Counted from the first letter of the stretch, positions 1-10,100 are shown. The stretch: 64,000 bases of DNA from Achatina immaculata (GCA_009760885.1 CM019708.1:14300531-14364530); one strand, 5' to 3'. Notes: generated by a model not told the origin, from the letters alone. Numbers and translations: made by a program.

Positions 1-1
1 A

Positions 2-150
2 CTAAACAGGACATTGTTAAGAGAGGCCAAATTAGTAGGCATAAAATCCTTTGATGAGGTTGAAAAACTCGCCGAAAACAGGAAAACTTGGCGAACTAGC
101 TTGCCAGCCCTATGTGACGTTTAACGGCACGGGAAGGATATAAGATGTAA
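2..150 (+). mobile_element. LINE family A, 3' end only (window edge)
   Basis: The window opens inside the last codons of a non-LTR retrotransposon. The open frame at 2-124 ends in LPALCDV and a TAA stop, and the DNA then runs into a short A/G-rich tail (ggatataagatgtaag). The same ending, nearly codon for codon, is at 24761-24905 (LRALCDV, then a gatataag repeat), so both are copies of one family, here called LINE A. Only the C-terminal tail of the reverse transcriptase protein is visible; the rest lies outside the window. It is surely non-functional on its own. Confidence 0.8.
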
Positions 151-764
151 GGTTAGTTCATCTATAAATGTAGATTTTAGTTAATAGATTGTATTAGTTC
201 ATTTATTGATGTATATCTTTGTCTGTATTATTTCATTTATTAATGTAGATCTTAGTTAACAGTCTGTATTGGTTCATATACTAATAAAGAGTTCATACAC
301 AATAACTCACAGGAATTCTGGGTGCTTCACGGAGTATCATCACAAGGATATACTCAACATAAAACAGAGTGATAGAAAAGAATGTTGTATGTTCATGTAT
401 TGCAGAGTTATTGTCAGTCCCTTACAAATGTTCATATTCTCATATGTAAGACGTGACTTGGAACTAACTATACTACCCTTTGTTCTGTCACTTCACTGTG
501 ATCAAACTTTCTTGACTTGGGACTAACTATAGGACGCTTTAGTCTTCACTTTACTGTGATCAAACTTTCTTGTTTTATGTTTGTTACATTTGTATCCCAG
601 CATAAAGCTGTGAGAAAAGTGCATCACTGTCCATGAGAAAACAAGAAAAATTATTCTCCATATTATGCCAGTAAAACATTAGCATGATTTTCAGTGCATG
701 AGTAGTGAAGTTAATAGTGTACATAGTTTCCGTAATGTTTCTGTGTACGAAAATAGAAGAAGAA
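151..764. other. No gene recognised
   Basis: AT-rich sequence. A short phrase of the type 'attgtattagttcatttattgatgta' recurs two or three times near 180-290. The 85-codon frame at 269-526 has no recognisable domain. Confidence 0.5.
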
Positions 765-1337
765 GTCAGTATGGTCCAAGTTGATTTTAGACAAGGAAGA
801 GGAACAAGAGATCATATATTCAATATTAGATTAATAATAGAAAAATGTAGGGAATCTTAATGTGAATCTATATTTAGACTACTCAAAGGCATTTCATTGT
901 GTACAACACCATAAACTTTGGGAAATAATGGGAAAAAATGGGATTTCCAACACATGTGATACAATTAATATCACTGCTGTATCTAGACCAACAAGCAGCA
1001 GTAAGAATAAATGGTGAAACAACAACTTGGTTTGACATAAAACAAGGGGTCCGTCAGGGGTGCATATTTTCACCTTACTTATTTAACTTGTATACTGAAA
1101 ATAAACGAGGAATGTTAGAGAAGATATATACAAAGAATATTACTATGCCATTAAAAACTGGAGATGATGAAATACCAGAGATTAGATATGCTGATAACAC
1201 AGTATTACTGTCCACAACAGAAAACAGAATTGAAAAACTAATTCTGTCAGTCCGTAAGAACATTGAAAAGCAAAACCTCTATCTTAATGCGAAGAAAAAA
1301 ACTAAACTAATGACAACTAACGAAACAAAAAAGGCAG

Positions 1338-1376
<39 letters not shown>

Positions 1377-1995
1377 ATGAGGAATATATGGAAGAGGTAG
1401 AGAGTTTTGAATATCTTGGATCATTACTAACTAATAATAGAGACACATAATGAGGGAAATAAAAAGGAGGACATCTTTCGATCTTCAGAAAGTAAAACAA
1501 CTAAAGAATCTGTGGAGAAGAACAGACAGAACTACAAAAATAAGATTTTTAAGGTCATGCATCTTTCCCATTGCAACCTATGCCTGTGAGACCTGGACAC
1601 TTAACAAAACAGCTGAGAAACACATAAATGCCTTTGAATATAAATGCTACAGAAGAGTTCTTCAAATATCATGGACACAAAAAAAGAACAAAGATATCCA
1701 TACTGCAAGAACTTGATATTGAAGAAGGCTGTCAAGTAAAGATGGATTAAACATAAAAAACGTAAATATTTTGGGCACATTAAGCGTGATGATAATTTAG
1801 AGAAGACCGTCTTGGAAAGGTACATAGTAGGAAAAAAGAAAGAGAGGAAGACTAAGGCGAAGATGGATGCAAGACATCGTTGATAACCTGCAAATTGATG
1901 CATCAGCAGCAGGGCATCTTGCTCACAACCGAGAGGCCTACAGGAATGCTGTTAGGGAGACAAAGTTTCGCGAAGGACATGCAAATGACTGACTG
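765..1995 (+). mobile_element. LINE family B, 5'-truncated reverse transcriptase copy
   Basis: This is a non-LTR reverse transcriptase read in several frames. From about 775 one reads VDFRQGRGTRDHIFN, then a degraded DYSKAFH block (about 870-900), QGVRQGCIFSPYLFNLY (1046-1096), the catalytic strand RYADNTVLL (1183-1209), and FEYLGSLLT (about 1408). After a frame break come CIFPIATYACETWTLN (1558-1605) and a degraded tail giving GHLAHN-REAY and a stop near 1992. The second catalytic aspartate of the YADD box is N, so this copy could not polymerise even if repaired in frame. An (AT)n run at 1338-1373 sits inside the former coding sequence. At least six other pieces of family B occur in the window. 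The clade is not certain; the C-terminal GH...RGRPR-type module is typical of RTE/CR1-like elements. Confidence 0.85.
1338..1373. repeat. (AT)n microsatellite inside LINE B
   Basis: About 18 AT dinucleotides expanded within the LINE B coding region, adding a run of alternating Ile-Tyr codons just before the EEYMEEVESFEYLG block. Confidence 0.9.
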
Positions 1996-2176
1996 GCTTT
2001 CTTACATGTGTGGGCCGAGGTTTGGGCACGTTAGACGTAATTCGGATCACATGATCATCTAAACCTCAGATCAAAGAATATAAAGGTTCTAGCAGGAGAA
2101 CATACTGCGTTGAGTTAGCACTTTATATCTTCTGCACGGATGTTTACTTTGTATTTTGTGTTGGTGGTTTGGTTAA

Positions 2177-3560
2177 CATCATCATCATCATCATCATCAT
2201 CGCCTTTCAATCCCTTGAGAGCGTAGGCCACGGATAAAGGCTCTTCAGTCATCTCTTTTCTTGGAATTATTCTCTGCTTCCTTCCATGTCTGCATCCCGT
2301 GTCTCTGAGCACTGTCATAATTTCTCTCCTCCAAGTAAGTCTAGGTCTTCCTCGTTTTCTATTTCCTTGAGGATTCCATGTCAGCGCCTGTCTTGCTATG
2401 TTGGTGTGGGGTTTCCTCAGAGTGTGGCCAATCCACCTCCACTTCCTAGACATGATTTATAGTTTCATAGGTTCTTGTCATGCCCTTTCCCAGACCTCCT
2501 CTTTTCTGATCTCGTCCTGCCATTTAATATTTAAAATCCTCCTCAAGCAGTAGTTCTTGATTGTTTGTATCCTCTGTTTTATTGTCTCAGTCGTAGCCCA
2601 TGTCTCTGAACCATATAGCAGGACCGTCTTTATGTTTGTATTGAAAAGCCTAAGTTTGGTTCTTGTTTTGATGTTCTTAGATGACCATATTTTGTAAAGT
2701 TGGATAAATGCTGTCATGGCCTTGATTATTCTGGCTTTAACATCCTTTTCCGTTCCCCCGTATTTATCCACTATGCTGCCTAAATATGTGAAACACTCTA
2801 CTTCCTCAGTTGTCACTCCCTCAGTTACCATGAGGCTATTGCTTGCACTATTACTCTTCATTATCTTCGCTTTTTTTTGTCTGTTAATATATAGTCCCAG
2901 TTTAGCTGAATTCTTGCTTAAGATCTGAAGTTTCTCTTGCATTTGTGTCTGGTTGTGTGCTAGAAGTTTCACATCATCTGCAAAGTCGAGATCTTCTAGT
3001 TGGTTTCACAATGTCCATTGTATCCCATTTCTTTTCCCTTGTGTGGTAGTTTTCATGATCCAATCATTTGCTAGAAGAAAAAGGAATGGTGACAGCAAAC
3101 ATCCCTGCCGCACGCCTGTTTCCACTTTAAACTTTCAATGAGAGTTCCTCCATGCACGATTCTACAAGTTGTTCCTTCATATATGGTCTTTATAAGCTTT
3201 GTTATCTTGGCTGGGATACCATAGTGTTCCAGTAGTTTCCATAGCATTCTACGATCTAAACTATCGAATGCCTTCTCATAATCAATGAATGTAACTAACA
3301 GTGAAGAATTCCACTCCATTGACTGTTCTACTATTATTCGTATTGTAGCAATGTGGTCAGTACAGGATCTTCCTTGTCTGAAACCTGCTTGCTCTTCTCT
3401 TATTTTACTATCTACTGATGTTTTAATTCTATTTAGCAAAATCCTACTGAAGTCCTTGATGGACATTGAGAGCAGGTAGATGCCTCTGTAGTTCTTACAT
3501 TCTAATAGATTTCCTATCTTATGGAGTTTTATACGTCCTGAAGCGATGTATTTTATACAG
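2177..3560 (-). mobile_element. RTE-type LINE (family R2), 5'-truncated, minus strand
   Basis: Reading the minus strand from 3560 downward gives a reverse transcriptase: CKNYRGIYLLS, EEQAGFRQGRSCTDHIAT, TFIDYEKAFDSLDRRMLW (3297-3244), then after a frameshift near 3133 GVRQGCLLSPFLFLLAND, the intact catalytic box LDFADDVKLLAHN (about 2995-2957), [35 protein letters not shown] and [12 protein letters not shown]. It ends in ALKGLKG followed by a GAT repeat at 2176-2202. It resembles the RTE element at 15.6-18.8 kb in the same motifs. Defects are one frameshift near 3133, an in-frame stop near 3025 and further breaks near 2975-2455. The 5' endonuclease half is absent. A shorter copy lies at 37488-38095. 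Confidence 0.87.
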
Positions 3561-3935
3561 AATGACGGGAATCAAACACAATGTACCTTGTGAGCACATT
3601 ACTGGCTGCTAGATAGTCTGCCATTATTGGTAAGATTATTTGTGATGTTGTTACTGACGTATTGATGGTTTTACACTGTGGTCGATGTTAGAACATTATT
3701 GATTCTCCTAATACAGAGGGTTATAACGATATATATATATATATATGCGCTATCAGGAATATAGTAAATACTAACAGTATTTTATTGTAGGAAAATGATT
3801 GTTTTTTCACGTTAGTTGCTCTGTCAAATTTTATTTCTTATTGTTCCTGTAGAGACAATTCTTTATATTCTATAACAAACTGTCTAAATGTTTAAGTCTT
3901 AAACAGTACGTACCAACAGTAGTTTGCCATGTTTA

Positions 3936-3977
<42 letters not shown>

Positions 3978-4164
3978 CATAAAATGTTAGTAAGCATTTA
4001 TATTGTTAAATATTTGCATTATTGATTAAAAAAATATGAGTCATAAACCAGCGTTACTGCACACGGTCACGCCACAAGTGCTCGCTGCCTAGTCAACAGC
4101 TGACCAGGAACCACCAGCTAGTGTCGTCATCAGTACTAACTCCGTAGCTAGCGGCGTCGGTCCT
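3561..4164. other. No gene recognised; two microsatellites
   Basis: AT-rich sequence with (AT)n at 3729-3746 and (AAT)n at 3937-3976. No coding potential or repeat family recognised. Confidence 0.6.
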
Positions 4165-4352
4165 CTTCCTTCCCAGAGCGTTAACCCCGGTACCCATTTT
4201 CCCGGGGTTCACTTAGCCTCATTTTTTTCTTGAGGCTGAGTGAGCCCCGGGAGTTTATTTGCGAGCCATGGTCTGACTTCTACTGTGTTAAGTGGAAATC
4301 GAAACTGGGTCGCGAGCGAGTGACTTATCCACTGCGCTAACGCGGCTCCCGG
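4165..4352 (-). mobile_element. tRNA-derived SINE fragments with inverted core
   Basis: On the minus strand 4352-4290 reads like a tRNA head, with an A-box-like TTAGCGCAGTGG and a B-box-like GTTTCGATTTCC. Next to it is the core motif shared with the other SINEs of this window (gaggctgagtgagccccggg at 4231-4251). A second core copy in the opposite orientation lies at 4201-4221, so the two form a hairpin with a 21 bp stem and 9 nt loop. Probably two SINE fragments joined head to head. Confidence 0.6.
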
Positions 4353-4356
4353 TGCG

Positions 4357-4935
4357 ACTTACTGAGTGCCGGCACGGGGAGGCAGTGACAAAAAATGACA
4401 ATGAGGCACTCTTCTGAGGCCCTGTAACTGCAGTGAGTACACTTTAAACCCGGTAACTAAAAGGAGTACACTTTAAACCCTGTAACTGCAATGAGTAAAA
4501 TTTAAACCCGGTAACTGCAGTGAGTACACTTTAAACCCTGTAACTGCAATGAGTACTCTTTAAACCTTGTAACTGCAACGAGTACACTTTAAACCCGGTA
4601 ACTGCAATGAGTAAACTTTAAACCCTGTAACTGCATTGAGCACACTTTAAACCCTGTAACTGCAATGAGTAAACTTTAAACCCGGTAACTGCAATGAGTA
4701 AACTTTAAACCCGGTAGCTGCAATGAGTACACTTTAAACCCTGTAACTGCAATGAGTACACTTTAAACCCTGTAACTGCAATGAGTAAACTTTAAACCCT
4801 GTAACTGCAATGAGTAAACTTTAAACCCTGTAACTGCAATGAGTAAACTTTAAACCATGTAACGAGGACCTATTAGAGTTCAAGTCTGGTGCCAGCAGCC
4901 GCGGTCATTTCAGCTCCAAAAGCATATGTTGCTCA
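4357..4935 (+). pseudogene. 18S rRNA fragment expanded by an internal 29 bp array
   Basis: Both flanks of the 29 bp array match conserved small-subunit rRNA. Upstream, 4371-4422 reads ggcacggggaggcagtgac, then aatgacaatgaggcactc and gaggccctgtaa. Downstream, 4861-4930 reads aacgaggacctattagag, aagtctggtgccagcagcc, gcggtcatttcagctcc, aaaagcatatgttg. This is the stretch leading into and through the universal 530 loop of eukaryotic 18S rRNA, with several substitutions. The ~30 nt of 18S that should lie between the flanks, including the motif that normally reads ...AATGAGTACACTTTAAA..., is instead present about 15 times. It is therefore a decayed rDNA fragment, not a functional rRNA gene. Confidence 0.85.
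4420..4862. repeat. 29 bp minisatellite (about 15 copies) seeded by 18S rRNA
   Basis: The unit is cctgtaactgcaatgag plus taaactttaaac (29 bp) with a few substitutions between copies (gtacac/gtaaac, ccc/ccg). The unit corresponds to one segment of 18S rRNA. The source segment is bordered by the similar short words CCTGTAA and CCTTTAA, 29 bp apart in 18S, which could have started slippage or unequal exchange. Confidence 0.92.
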
Positions 4936-4979
4936 TGCGTGTAATGGTTTCAAAACCACACTTACATCACGACACAGAT

Positions 4980-5160
4980 TAGAGGACATAGACATGAAGA
5001 GATAGGCATCAGGGCATTGATATGAGAAGATATACCCATCAGGACATAGAAATGAGGACATATATCAGGACATAGACATGACTACATACATCAGGACATA
5101 GAGATATATACATATATCAAGACATAAGACATGAGAACATAAATCAGTACATAGACATCA
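4980..5160. repeat. Degenerate 'aggacatagacatga' repeat
   Basis: Imperfect repeats of catcaggacatagacatga and shorter variants over about 180 bp, just downstream of gene A's probable polyadenylation signal on the minus strand. Confidence 0.6.
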
Positions 5161-5178
5161 AACAAAAGAAACCTCAAG

Positions 5179-5184
5179 TTTATT
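5179..5184 (-). terminator. Probable polyadenylation signal of EF-hand gene A
   Basis: AATAAA on the minus strand, 37 bp beyond the TGA of the predicted last exon (5221-5223). The spacing fits a short 3' UTR. Confidence 0.5.
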
Positions 5185-5220
5185 TACTGAAAAGTGTTTT
5201 TTTTAATTCCTTTTCATATT

Positions 5221-5236
5221 TCAGTGAAGATTAAAT
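5221..5236 (-). CDS. Gene A predicted last coding exon
   Basis: Acceptor ttcttcgccacacag followed by ATTTAATCTTCACTGA. Joined in phase to the preceding exon it ends the protein in HAFNLH. An AATAAA lies 37 bp further on. It is a short exon, so support is moderate. Confidence 0.45.
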
Positions 5237-7531
5237 CTGTGTGGCGAAGAATGGCGAACAATCAGCCAATCACAAATATTTACACCCAGGAATTCCCACA
5301 GTAACTCTCAGACTGAGATCAAGCTGTCAAGTTCTGGGTTCAGCCCCCAATAATGTTTGGAATGGAGTTGATGAATCTGAGGACAGAAATGTTCAAGTTA
5401 GCACAAGTGTGAAGATCAGAGCTGGCAGAGGTTTAGCTAAACTAGAAGTACACGAGACAGCAGAGGAGATAAAACTTATCTAACAAAAGCCACAAGTTAA
5501 TTGATTACCTGTGAGACAATTGTAGATCAGAAAATCGTGGACAAAAATACAGAGCTCATGGAAACGATAAGTGAAAATTTGTTTTTATCACTTCAGAACA
5601 TGGGATAGAAGAAGGGATAAGAATCTGCAACTTACGCATGGAATTCCTGGTTGCTGATGTGGTTGTTGTTGTTAGCATCGGCTTTGCGGAAGACGACGTC
5701 AATGTCTGATTTGTCAACCGTGTTATTGTCGTTCTGGTCGAAGAGGTTATAAATTTGGTTCTCGTGTCCTGGCAGAAACAATAACAAGTTATTTAGTGAG
5801 TAGTCACAAACATTTAAAGGACTCAGTCAGAGGTTCTCAAACAATGGGGAATTGTAGAGTTTCAGTGGGGAGGAGAAATAGGAATCATAGATTGAAAAGA
5901 AATTGTTGGACATTGATCTGCAATTTTAGAAATATTGATCTTCATGTTTTGTAAATCAAAATTTCACACACTGATCAACCATGGACCAAGTTAAAAGACC
6001 AGATCAACCCATCTGTTTAGCTTCAATCGGACGCCATTTCACAACAGCTACAGTTTGTAATGCGACAGAATTCTCGCCCTTGACTGTAAACTTAGAATAG
6101 TTTTCGTCTTTCTATTTCTTGGCATTGACAGTCAGCCTATGCCTTGGTCACTAGTGGTTCTAGTATCTGTCTCAATGACTTTCCTATAGACTGCTATGTC
6201 CTTCTTCTATATGGCAGCACAGGAAACACTCCAGCTCTTGACATATAGGTGTCTGACATACAGGTATCAGACTGAAGCTGCAAGTTTTTTTTTCTGGCAA
6301 TCTATCAAGTTATAAAACTTGCTACTAAACATATTCTATTATTTAACCCAACTTTTTTAAATAGAAAAGAATGTCTACCTGCACGATGAGGAGCACCAAA
6401 ATATGCTATACACTGCATAGCATATACATTGTATGATGTCATTAGAAATAAAGTAGGAGTTGAACCCGATCTGAACTATATTCAAAAACAGCAAATAAAA
6501 TGGTTCTGTCATGTATCACGACTACCAACAGAACGTGTACCACAGAGAGCAATGTTTTACAGACCACACAAAGGCAGAGGAAGGGGCCGCCCATGCAAAC
6601 GATGGACTGATGGTATAGAATATCTCAATGTACGAAGCCAACAGGCGAGCCATCGGGAGACAATTGCACTTCACCTCTACACCTAACAGTAAATGAGGAA
6701 GGACAAGACAAGACAAGACCGTAGAAACATTGTCAGTACTTGACGAGTATAAACACATGTTCACGTGAATATCTCTCACGTAACAGTGAGGCCACCTTTG
6801 GCTTCCACCTAGTTCAAAGCAACAAAGGTAATCTATCAATTCTTTAACTTTAAAAAAATATACTGTTTATTGTTTGATTACTTTTCAAAAGCTCTTTTTT
6901 TTTCAACATGGGCCCACAAGTGAGTTTTCCAACATTCAGAAGTAAAGCAGTGATTAGACAATGCTCAAAGTTAGAAAATAAATTTGATTACCAAAAAAAA
7001 ACAACAATGATTATTTATGATTAAGCATTGAAGACTTTAACTACCGTGTGTTTTGAGTTATGGCAAACATTTGAACAGTAAAGAACGGTGAAACGTGACA
7101 AACAGTGAACTTACCTTGAAAACCAAGAGATGCATGGTCGACTGCACGGTTAAACTCGGCGTGCGAGATGTTTCCGTCGTTGTTTACATCAAAACTCTGA
7201 GGAAAGAGAGGAACAAGTAAAGTAGATGTCAAGAAATATAGACAGACTGACAGATGGTCACACAGATGGATGGCAAGACAGAGACAATAAGATAGTCAGA
7301 CAGACTGATAGGGTAAATAAGATAGATAAATAGACAGGCAAATAAGGAAGGTAATAAGAAAAAATAGATAGACAGACAGACAGATAGACAGACAAATAAG
7401 ATAGATAGACAGATAGACAGATGTACACATACACATAAATATACATACATACATAATATATACATACATAAACTACATACATACATACATACACAGTACA
7501 TGCATACACATTCATAGACAGACAGACAGAT

Positions 7532-7605
<74 letters not shown>

Positions 7606-7766
7606 CTTACCAGAAAATAAGCCTCCAACTCTATAAGAACAATTTGGTTGTCGTTGTTGATGTCGATGTCGTTGAAGAGAGCATCAATGGCTCGGCTGAT
7701 ACTTCCACCCCCTGGCTGTGCCATGGCCAAGGCAGGCAGGAGAGCCACAAGAGCAAAGATGTACAT
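5221..7766 (-). CDS. EF-hand gene A: small secreted four-EF-hand calcium-binding protein
   Basis: Spliced gene on the minus strand. Coding exons are 7611-7766, 7115-7196, 5636-5768 and probably 5221-5236, together 387 bp for 128 residues. Residues 1-16 (MYIFALVALLPALAMA) are a signal peptide, followed by QPGGGS. Four EF-hand loops follow: DINNDNQIVLIE, DVNNDGNISHAE, DQNDNNTVDKSD and DANNNNHISNQE. All start with D and carry acidic residues at position 12, so all may bind calcium. Splice sites are good: CTG|gtaagt, tcag|AGT, CAAG|gtaagt, ccag|GAC. The exon at 5636 ends in GC|gtaagt; if unspliced, a TAA stop at 5632-5634 would end the protein after FHA. I prefer splicing to 5236 (acceptor ttcgccacacag; adds FNLH and a stop). 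It is secreted, not cytosolic like calmodulin. The precise function is unknown. Gene B is its paralogue. Confidence 0.82.
5636..5768 (-). CDS. Gene A coding exon with EF-hands 3 and 4
   Basis: Acceptor gtttctgccag at 5769-5779; the exon completes the split Gly codon and encodes YNLFDQNDNNTVDKSD and RKADANNNNHISNQEF. The donor GTAAGT is at 5630-5635. The paralogous exon of gene B has the same length and a GTAAGT at the same place. Confidence 0.85.
6428..6720 (+). mobile_element. LINE family C, 3' end, inside gene A intron
   Basis: The frame 6429-6686 encodes a LINE C-terminus: IRNKVGVEPDLNYIQKQQ, IKWFCHVSRLPTERVPQR and GRGRGRPCKRWTDGIEYL. The module WFxHxxR followed by a basic RGRP motif and W matches the C-terminal module of the other LINE families here, but the protein is clearly a separate family. 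It ends in a (GACAA)n tail at 6699-6718. It lies in the intron between gene A exons 3 and 4, in the opposite orientation to the gene, and is a 5'-truncated dead copy. Confidence 0.75.
7115..7196 (-). CDS. Gene A coding exon with EF-hand 2
   Basis: 82 bp exon: acceptor ctctttcctcag, loop DVNNDGNISHAE, donor CAAG|gtaagt. Starts in phase 0 and ends after the first base of a Gly codon. The gene B exon at 37374-37455 has the same length and phases. Confidence 0.9.
7236..7606. repeat. Compound GACA/GATA/ACAT tetranucleotide tract
   Basis: Interrupted runs of cagacaga, gatagata and catacata over 370 bp, filling almost the whole intron between gene A exons 2 and 3. The (GATA)n run ends 5 bp from the gtaagt donor of exon 2. 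Confidence 0.92.
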
Positions 7767-7770
7767 TTTG
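7611..7770 (-). CDS. Gene A first coding exon: signal peptide and EF-hand 1
   Basis: The ATG (7764-7766) lies 4 nt after the acceptor tatttttttcccag, so an upstream non-coding exon is expected (found at 9134-9191). The exon encodes MYIFALVALLPALAMA, QPGGGS and the loop DINNDNQIVLIE, and ends ELEAYFL at CTG|gtaagtatc. Confidence 0.9.
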
Positions 7771-7805
7771 CTGGGAAAAAAATATCAAAGATAGTTTGAC
7801 ATAGC

Positions 7806-7976
7806 TCAGTCAGTCATTTGCATGTCCCTTGCGGAACTTTGCCTCCCTAACAGATCTCATGTAGGCCTGTCGGTTGTAAGCTAGATGCCCTGCTGCTGAT
7901 GATGCGTCCATTCGCAGGTCATCAACGATGTCTTGTAGCCATCTTCGCCTTAGTCTTCCTCTCTTTTTTTCCCATT
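7806..7976 (-). mobile_element. LINE family B 3' end, inside gene A intron 1
   Basis: Minus-strand copy of the LINE B C-terminus: GRLRRRWLQDIVDDL-type sequence, then HLAYNRQAYMRSVREAKF and GHANE-like codons, ending in cagtcagtcatttgc (the family tail, read in reverse). Matches the + strand copies at 10.6 kb and 25.0 kb. Confidence 0.8.
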
Positions 7977-8003
7977 ACTGATATAGCTACGAAACCAAAT
8001 ACC

Positions 8004-8340
8004 AGATTGTGTGACAAAAGATGCTGTAGACTGATTGTGTGACAAAAGATGCTGCAGTCTGAATGTGTGACAAAAGATGCTGCAGTCTGATTGTGTGACA
8101 AAAGATGCTGCAGTCTGACTGTGTGACAAAGATGCTGCAGTCTGATTGTGTGATAAAAGATGCTGCAGTCTGATTGTGTGACAAAAGATGCTGCAGTCTG
8201 ACTGTGTGATAAAAGATGCTGCAGTCTGATTGTGTGATAAAAGATGCTGCAGTCTGACTGTGTGATAAAAGATGCTGCAGTCTGATTGTGTGATAAAAGA
8301 TGCTGCAGTCTGATTGTGTGACAAAAGATGCTGCAGTCTA
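8004..8340. repeat. 28 bp minisatellite (12 copies) in gene A intron 1
   Basis: Unit gattgtgtgacaaaagatgc plus tgcagtct (28 bp). Variation is mostly gat/gac and gacaaaa/gataaaa. The overlapping 'open frames' on the minus strand are products of this repeat. Confidence 0.92.
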
Positions 8341-8830
8341 ATAAGAATAAATGCGTGTTTCCACTGACACGGTAGAATATGGTGAAAAATAGTGTTCTCA
8401 TTTATTACTTTCGCTTTGAAATTTCAAAGTATCATACATTTTCAGGTGCAACACAGACACAGCAAAAGTTTTGATATAATATGCTAGGATTTTCAACATC
8501 TACCATAAAGAAGTAACGCTATAAGAGAAACCAGCACGTACATGTCTGGCTGAATGGGCTGAAGAAGGCAAGATGTGGTCATAGGGAGTTGTTGTAGAAA
8601 CAAGGGAAAACTAAAATTGGTTTCATATTTATCATGAGCAAATAAAAGAACTCGGAAGAAGAAGAAGAAACAAATATAGTTATAATATTGTGCTTTATTT
8701 CATGTGAGACTGACGCCTGAATGTTATAGGAGTTAGTGTACTTGTTTCTCATGACAAGGTCTGTGGTTCAAGGCCGTCCAGAGAAGTCACAGTCACACAG
8801 TTGTGGAATGGGTACCCGGGTTATTCTGCA

Positions 8831-9029
8831 GCTCAGACTACAGTACATGTGAGCACTAACTAGGCGTGAAGTTAGCTACAGACTAAAGTAAATGTGAGCA
8901 CTAACTAGGCGTGAAGTTAGCTACAGACTAAAGTAAATGTGAACACTAACTAGGCGTGAAGTTAGCTACAGACTAAAGTAAATGTGAACACTAACTAGGC
9001 GTGAAGTTAGCTACAGACTAAAGTAAATA
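8831..9029. repeat. 45 bp minisatellite (about 4.4 copies) in gene A intron 1
   Basis: Unit gcactaactaggcgtgaagt plus tagctacagactaaagtaaatgtga. Ends about 100 bp from the donor of the non-coding first exon. Confidence 0.9.
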
Positions 9030-9133
9030 TTTAAGAAAGATTTAAAAAATAAGATTGTTATTTCGTTAACGCCTGACAATGTCCTCTGTAACATCACAAC
9101 CATGGCCCTGCAAAGACACTGCTAGCTACAAAC

Positions 9134-9191
9134 CTGAATTAGAACTGTTTGTGAAGATCAAGATCGGCCGAGAGCTTCTTAATGTGTGAGG
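9134..9191 (-). other. Gene A non-coding first exon (5' UTR)
   Basis: Downstream of the TATA box at 9215-9221; a transcription start about 30 bp on, near 9191, would give a ~58 nt exon ending AATTCAG|gtttgtagc. Gene B has the same layout with the same CAG|gtttgt donor. The start point is estimated. Confidence 0.6.
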
Positions 9192-9214
9192 ACGAGAAAA
9201 GGTGATCGAAGCAC

Positions 9215-9221
9215 TTTTATA
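9215..9221 (-). promoter_or_regulatory. TATA box of EF-hand gene A
   Basis: TATAAAAG on the minus strand, 81 bp upstream of the donor of the non-coding exon. The corresponding box of gene B is at 45158-45164. Confidence 0.6.
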
Positions 9222-9760
9222 CATCTTACTTGAATGTCCAGATGTTGATCTCTCACAGTTTGGCACCTCCAAAGGAATTTGAGAGACGGACTAAAAAAAC
9301 GATCTTTGATGACAGAAATGCTAAAATTAAAAACATGATAATGAAAACACGATTCTGCTGCTTCACGGCTGATGCAAGATCGTCACAAGGAACAAATCTT
9401 GCACGCAGGAATTACCTTTGCACTTAAAGTTACTCCAAGATAAGCACAACAGAGATTCCATGTGTGACCTACAAATCTTAGTAAGTTTTGTCACCAAACG
9501 TGACTCATTTTTTTCACGAAGTTCCCAAAATCTCCAAGCCTAGGAAATGTACTTGTCAATCTTTGGCAGGTGTTACGGGCCCGTGCTCAGACAGTTGGAG
9601 AACACTCTGGGTTACATCCTGGTGGCATGACTATGGGTCTCAACGTGACCTAGCACTTCAAGCTGAAGAAGAAGAAGAAGAAAGATAAAGGGAAAAGCTA
9701 TGTTACTAGTGCTGGATGTAGTGCCTTTGTATCCACATAAAACAAAACATAATAAATAAA
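9222..9760. other. No gene recognised; possible LINE tail at 9488-9688
   Basis: The 9488-9688 frame ends in WHDYGSQRDLALQAEEEEEE, that is a short protein run into a (GAA)n tract at 9664-9684. This looks like a LINE 3' end with a (GAA)n tail, but I cannot name the family. Confidence 0.3.
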
Positions 9761-9769
9761 ACTATACAT

Positions 9770-10100
9770 TGTAGATAACTATACATAAAATAAAAAAATA
9801 CAGATATCTCTCCACAAAACTACAAATAAAATGAAAAAAAACATACACCTCTCTTTGTAGAAAACACAAAATAAAAAAAAGATGCATTTGCACACACTAC
9901 ACATAAATTAAAAAATAGAGATATTTTTGTAGAAAACTAGACACAAAAACATACATATATCTTTATAGAAAAATATACACAAATATATATATATATATCT
10001 TTGTAGAAAACTATACATAAAATGATACATATATCTTTGTAGAAAACTATACACAAAAACATACACATATTTTTGTAGAAAAACACACATAAAATAAACA
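9770..10100. repeat. AT-rich ~36 bp degenerate repeat
   Basis: Repeated variants of atacatatatctttgtagaa plus aactatacataaaa. Older copies toward 9770 are more diverged. Includes an (AT)n run at 9985-9998. Confidence 0.75.

Noticed and set aside
5241..5483. 80-codon + strand frame next to gene A
   Set aside because: No domain or splice support, and it overlaps the predicted last exon of gene A on the other strand.
8720..8800. Possible SINE head (ggttcaaggcc B-box-like word)
   Set aside because: No clear A-box at the right distance and no body match to the other SINEs.
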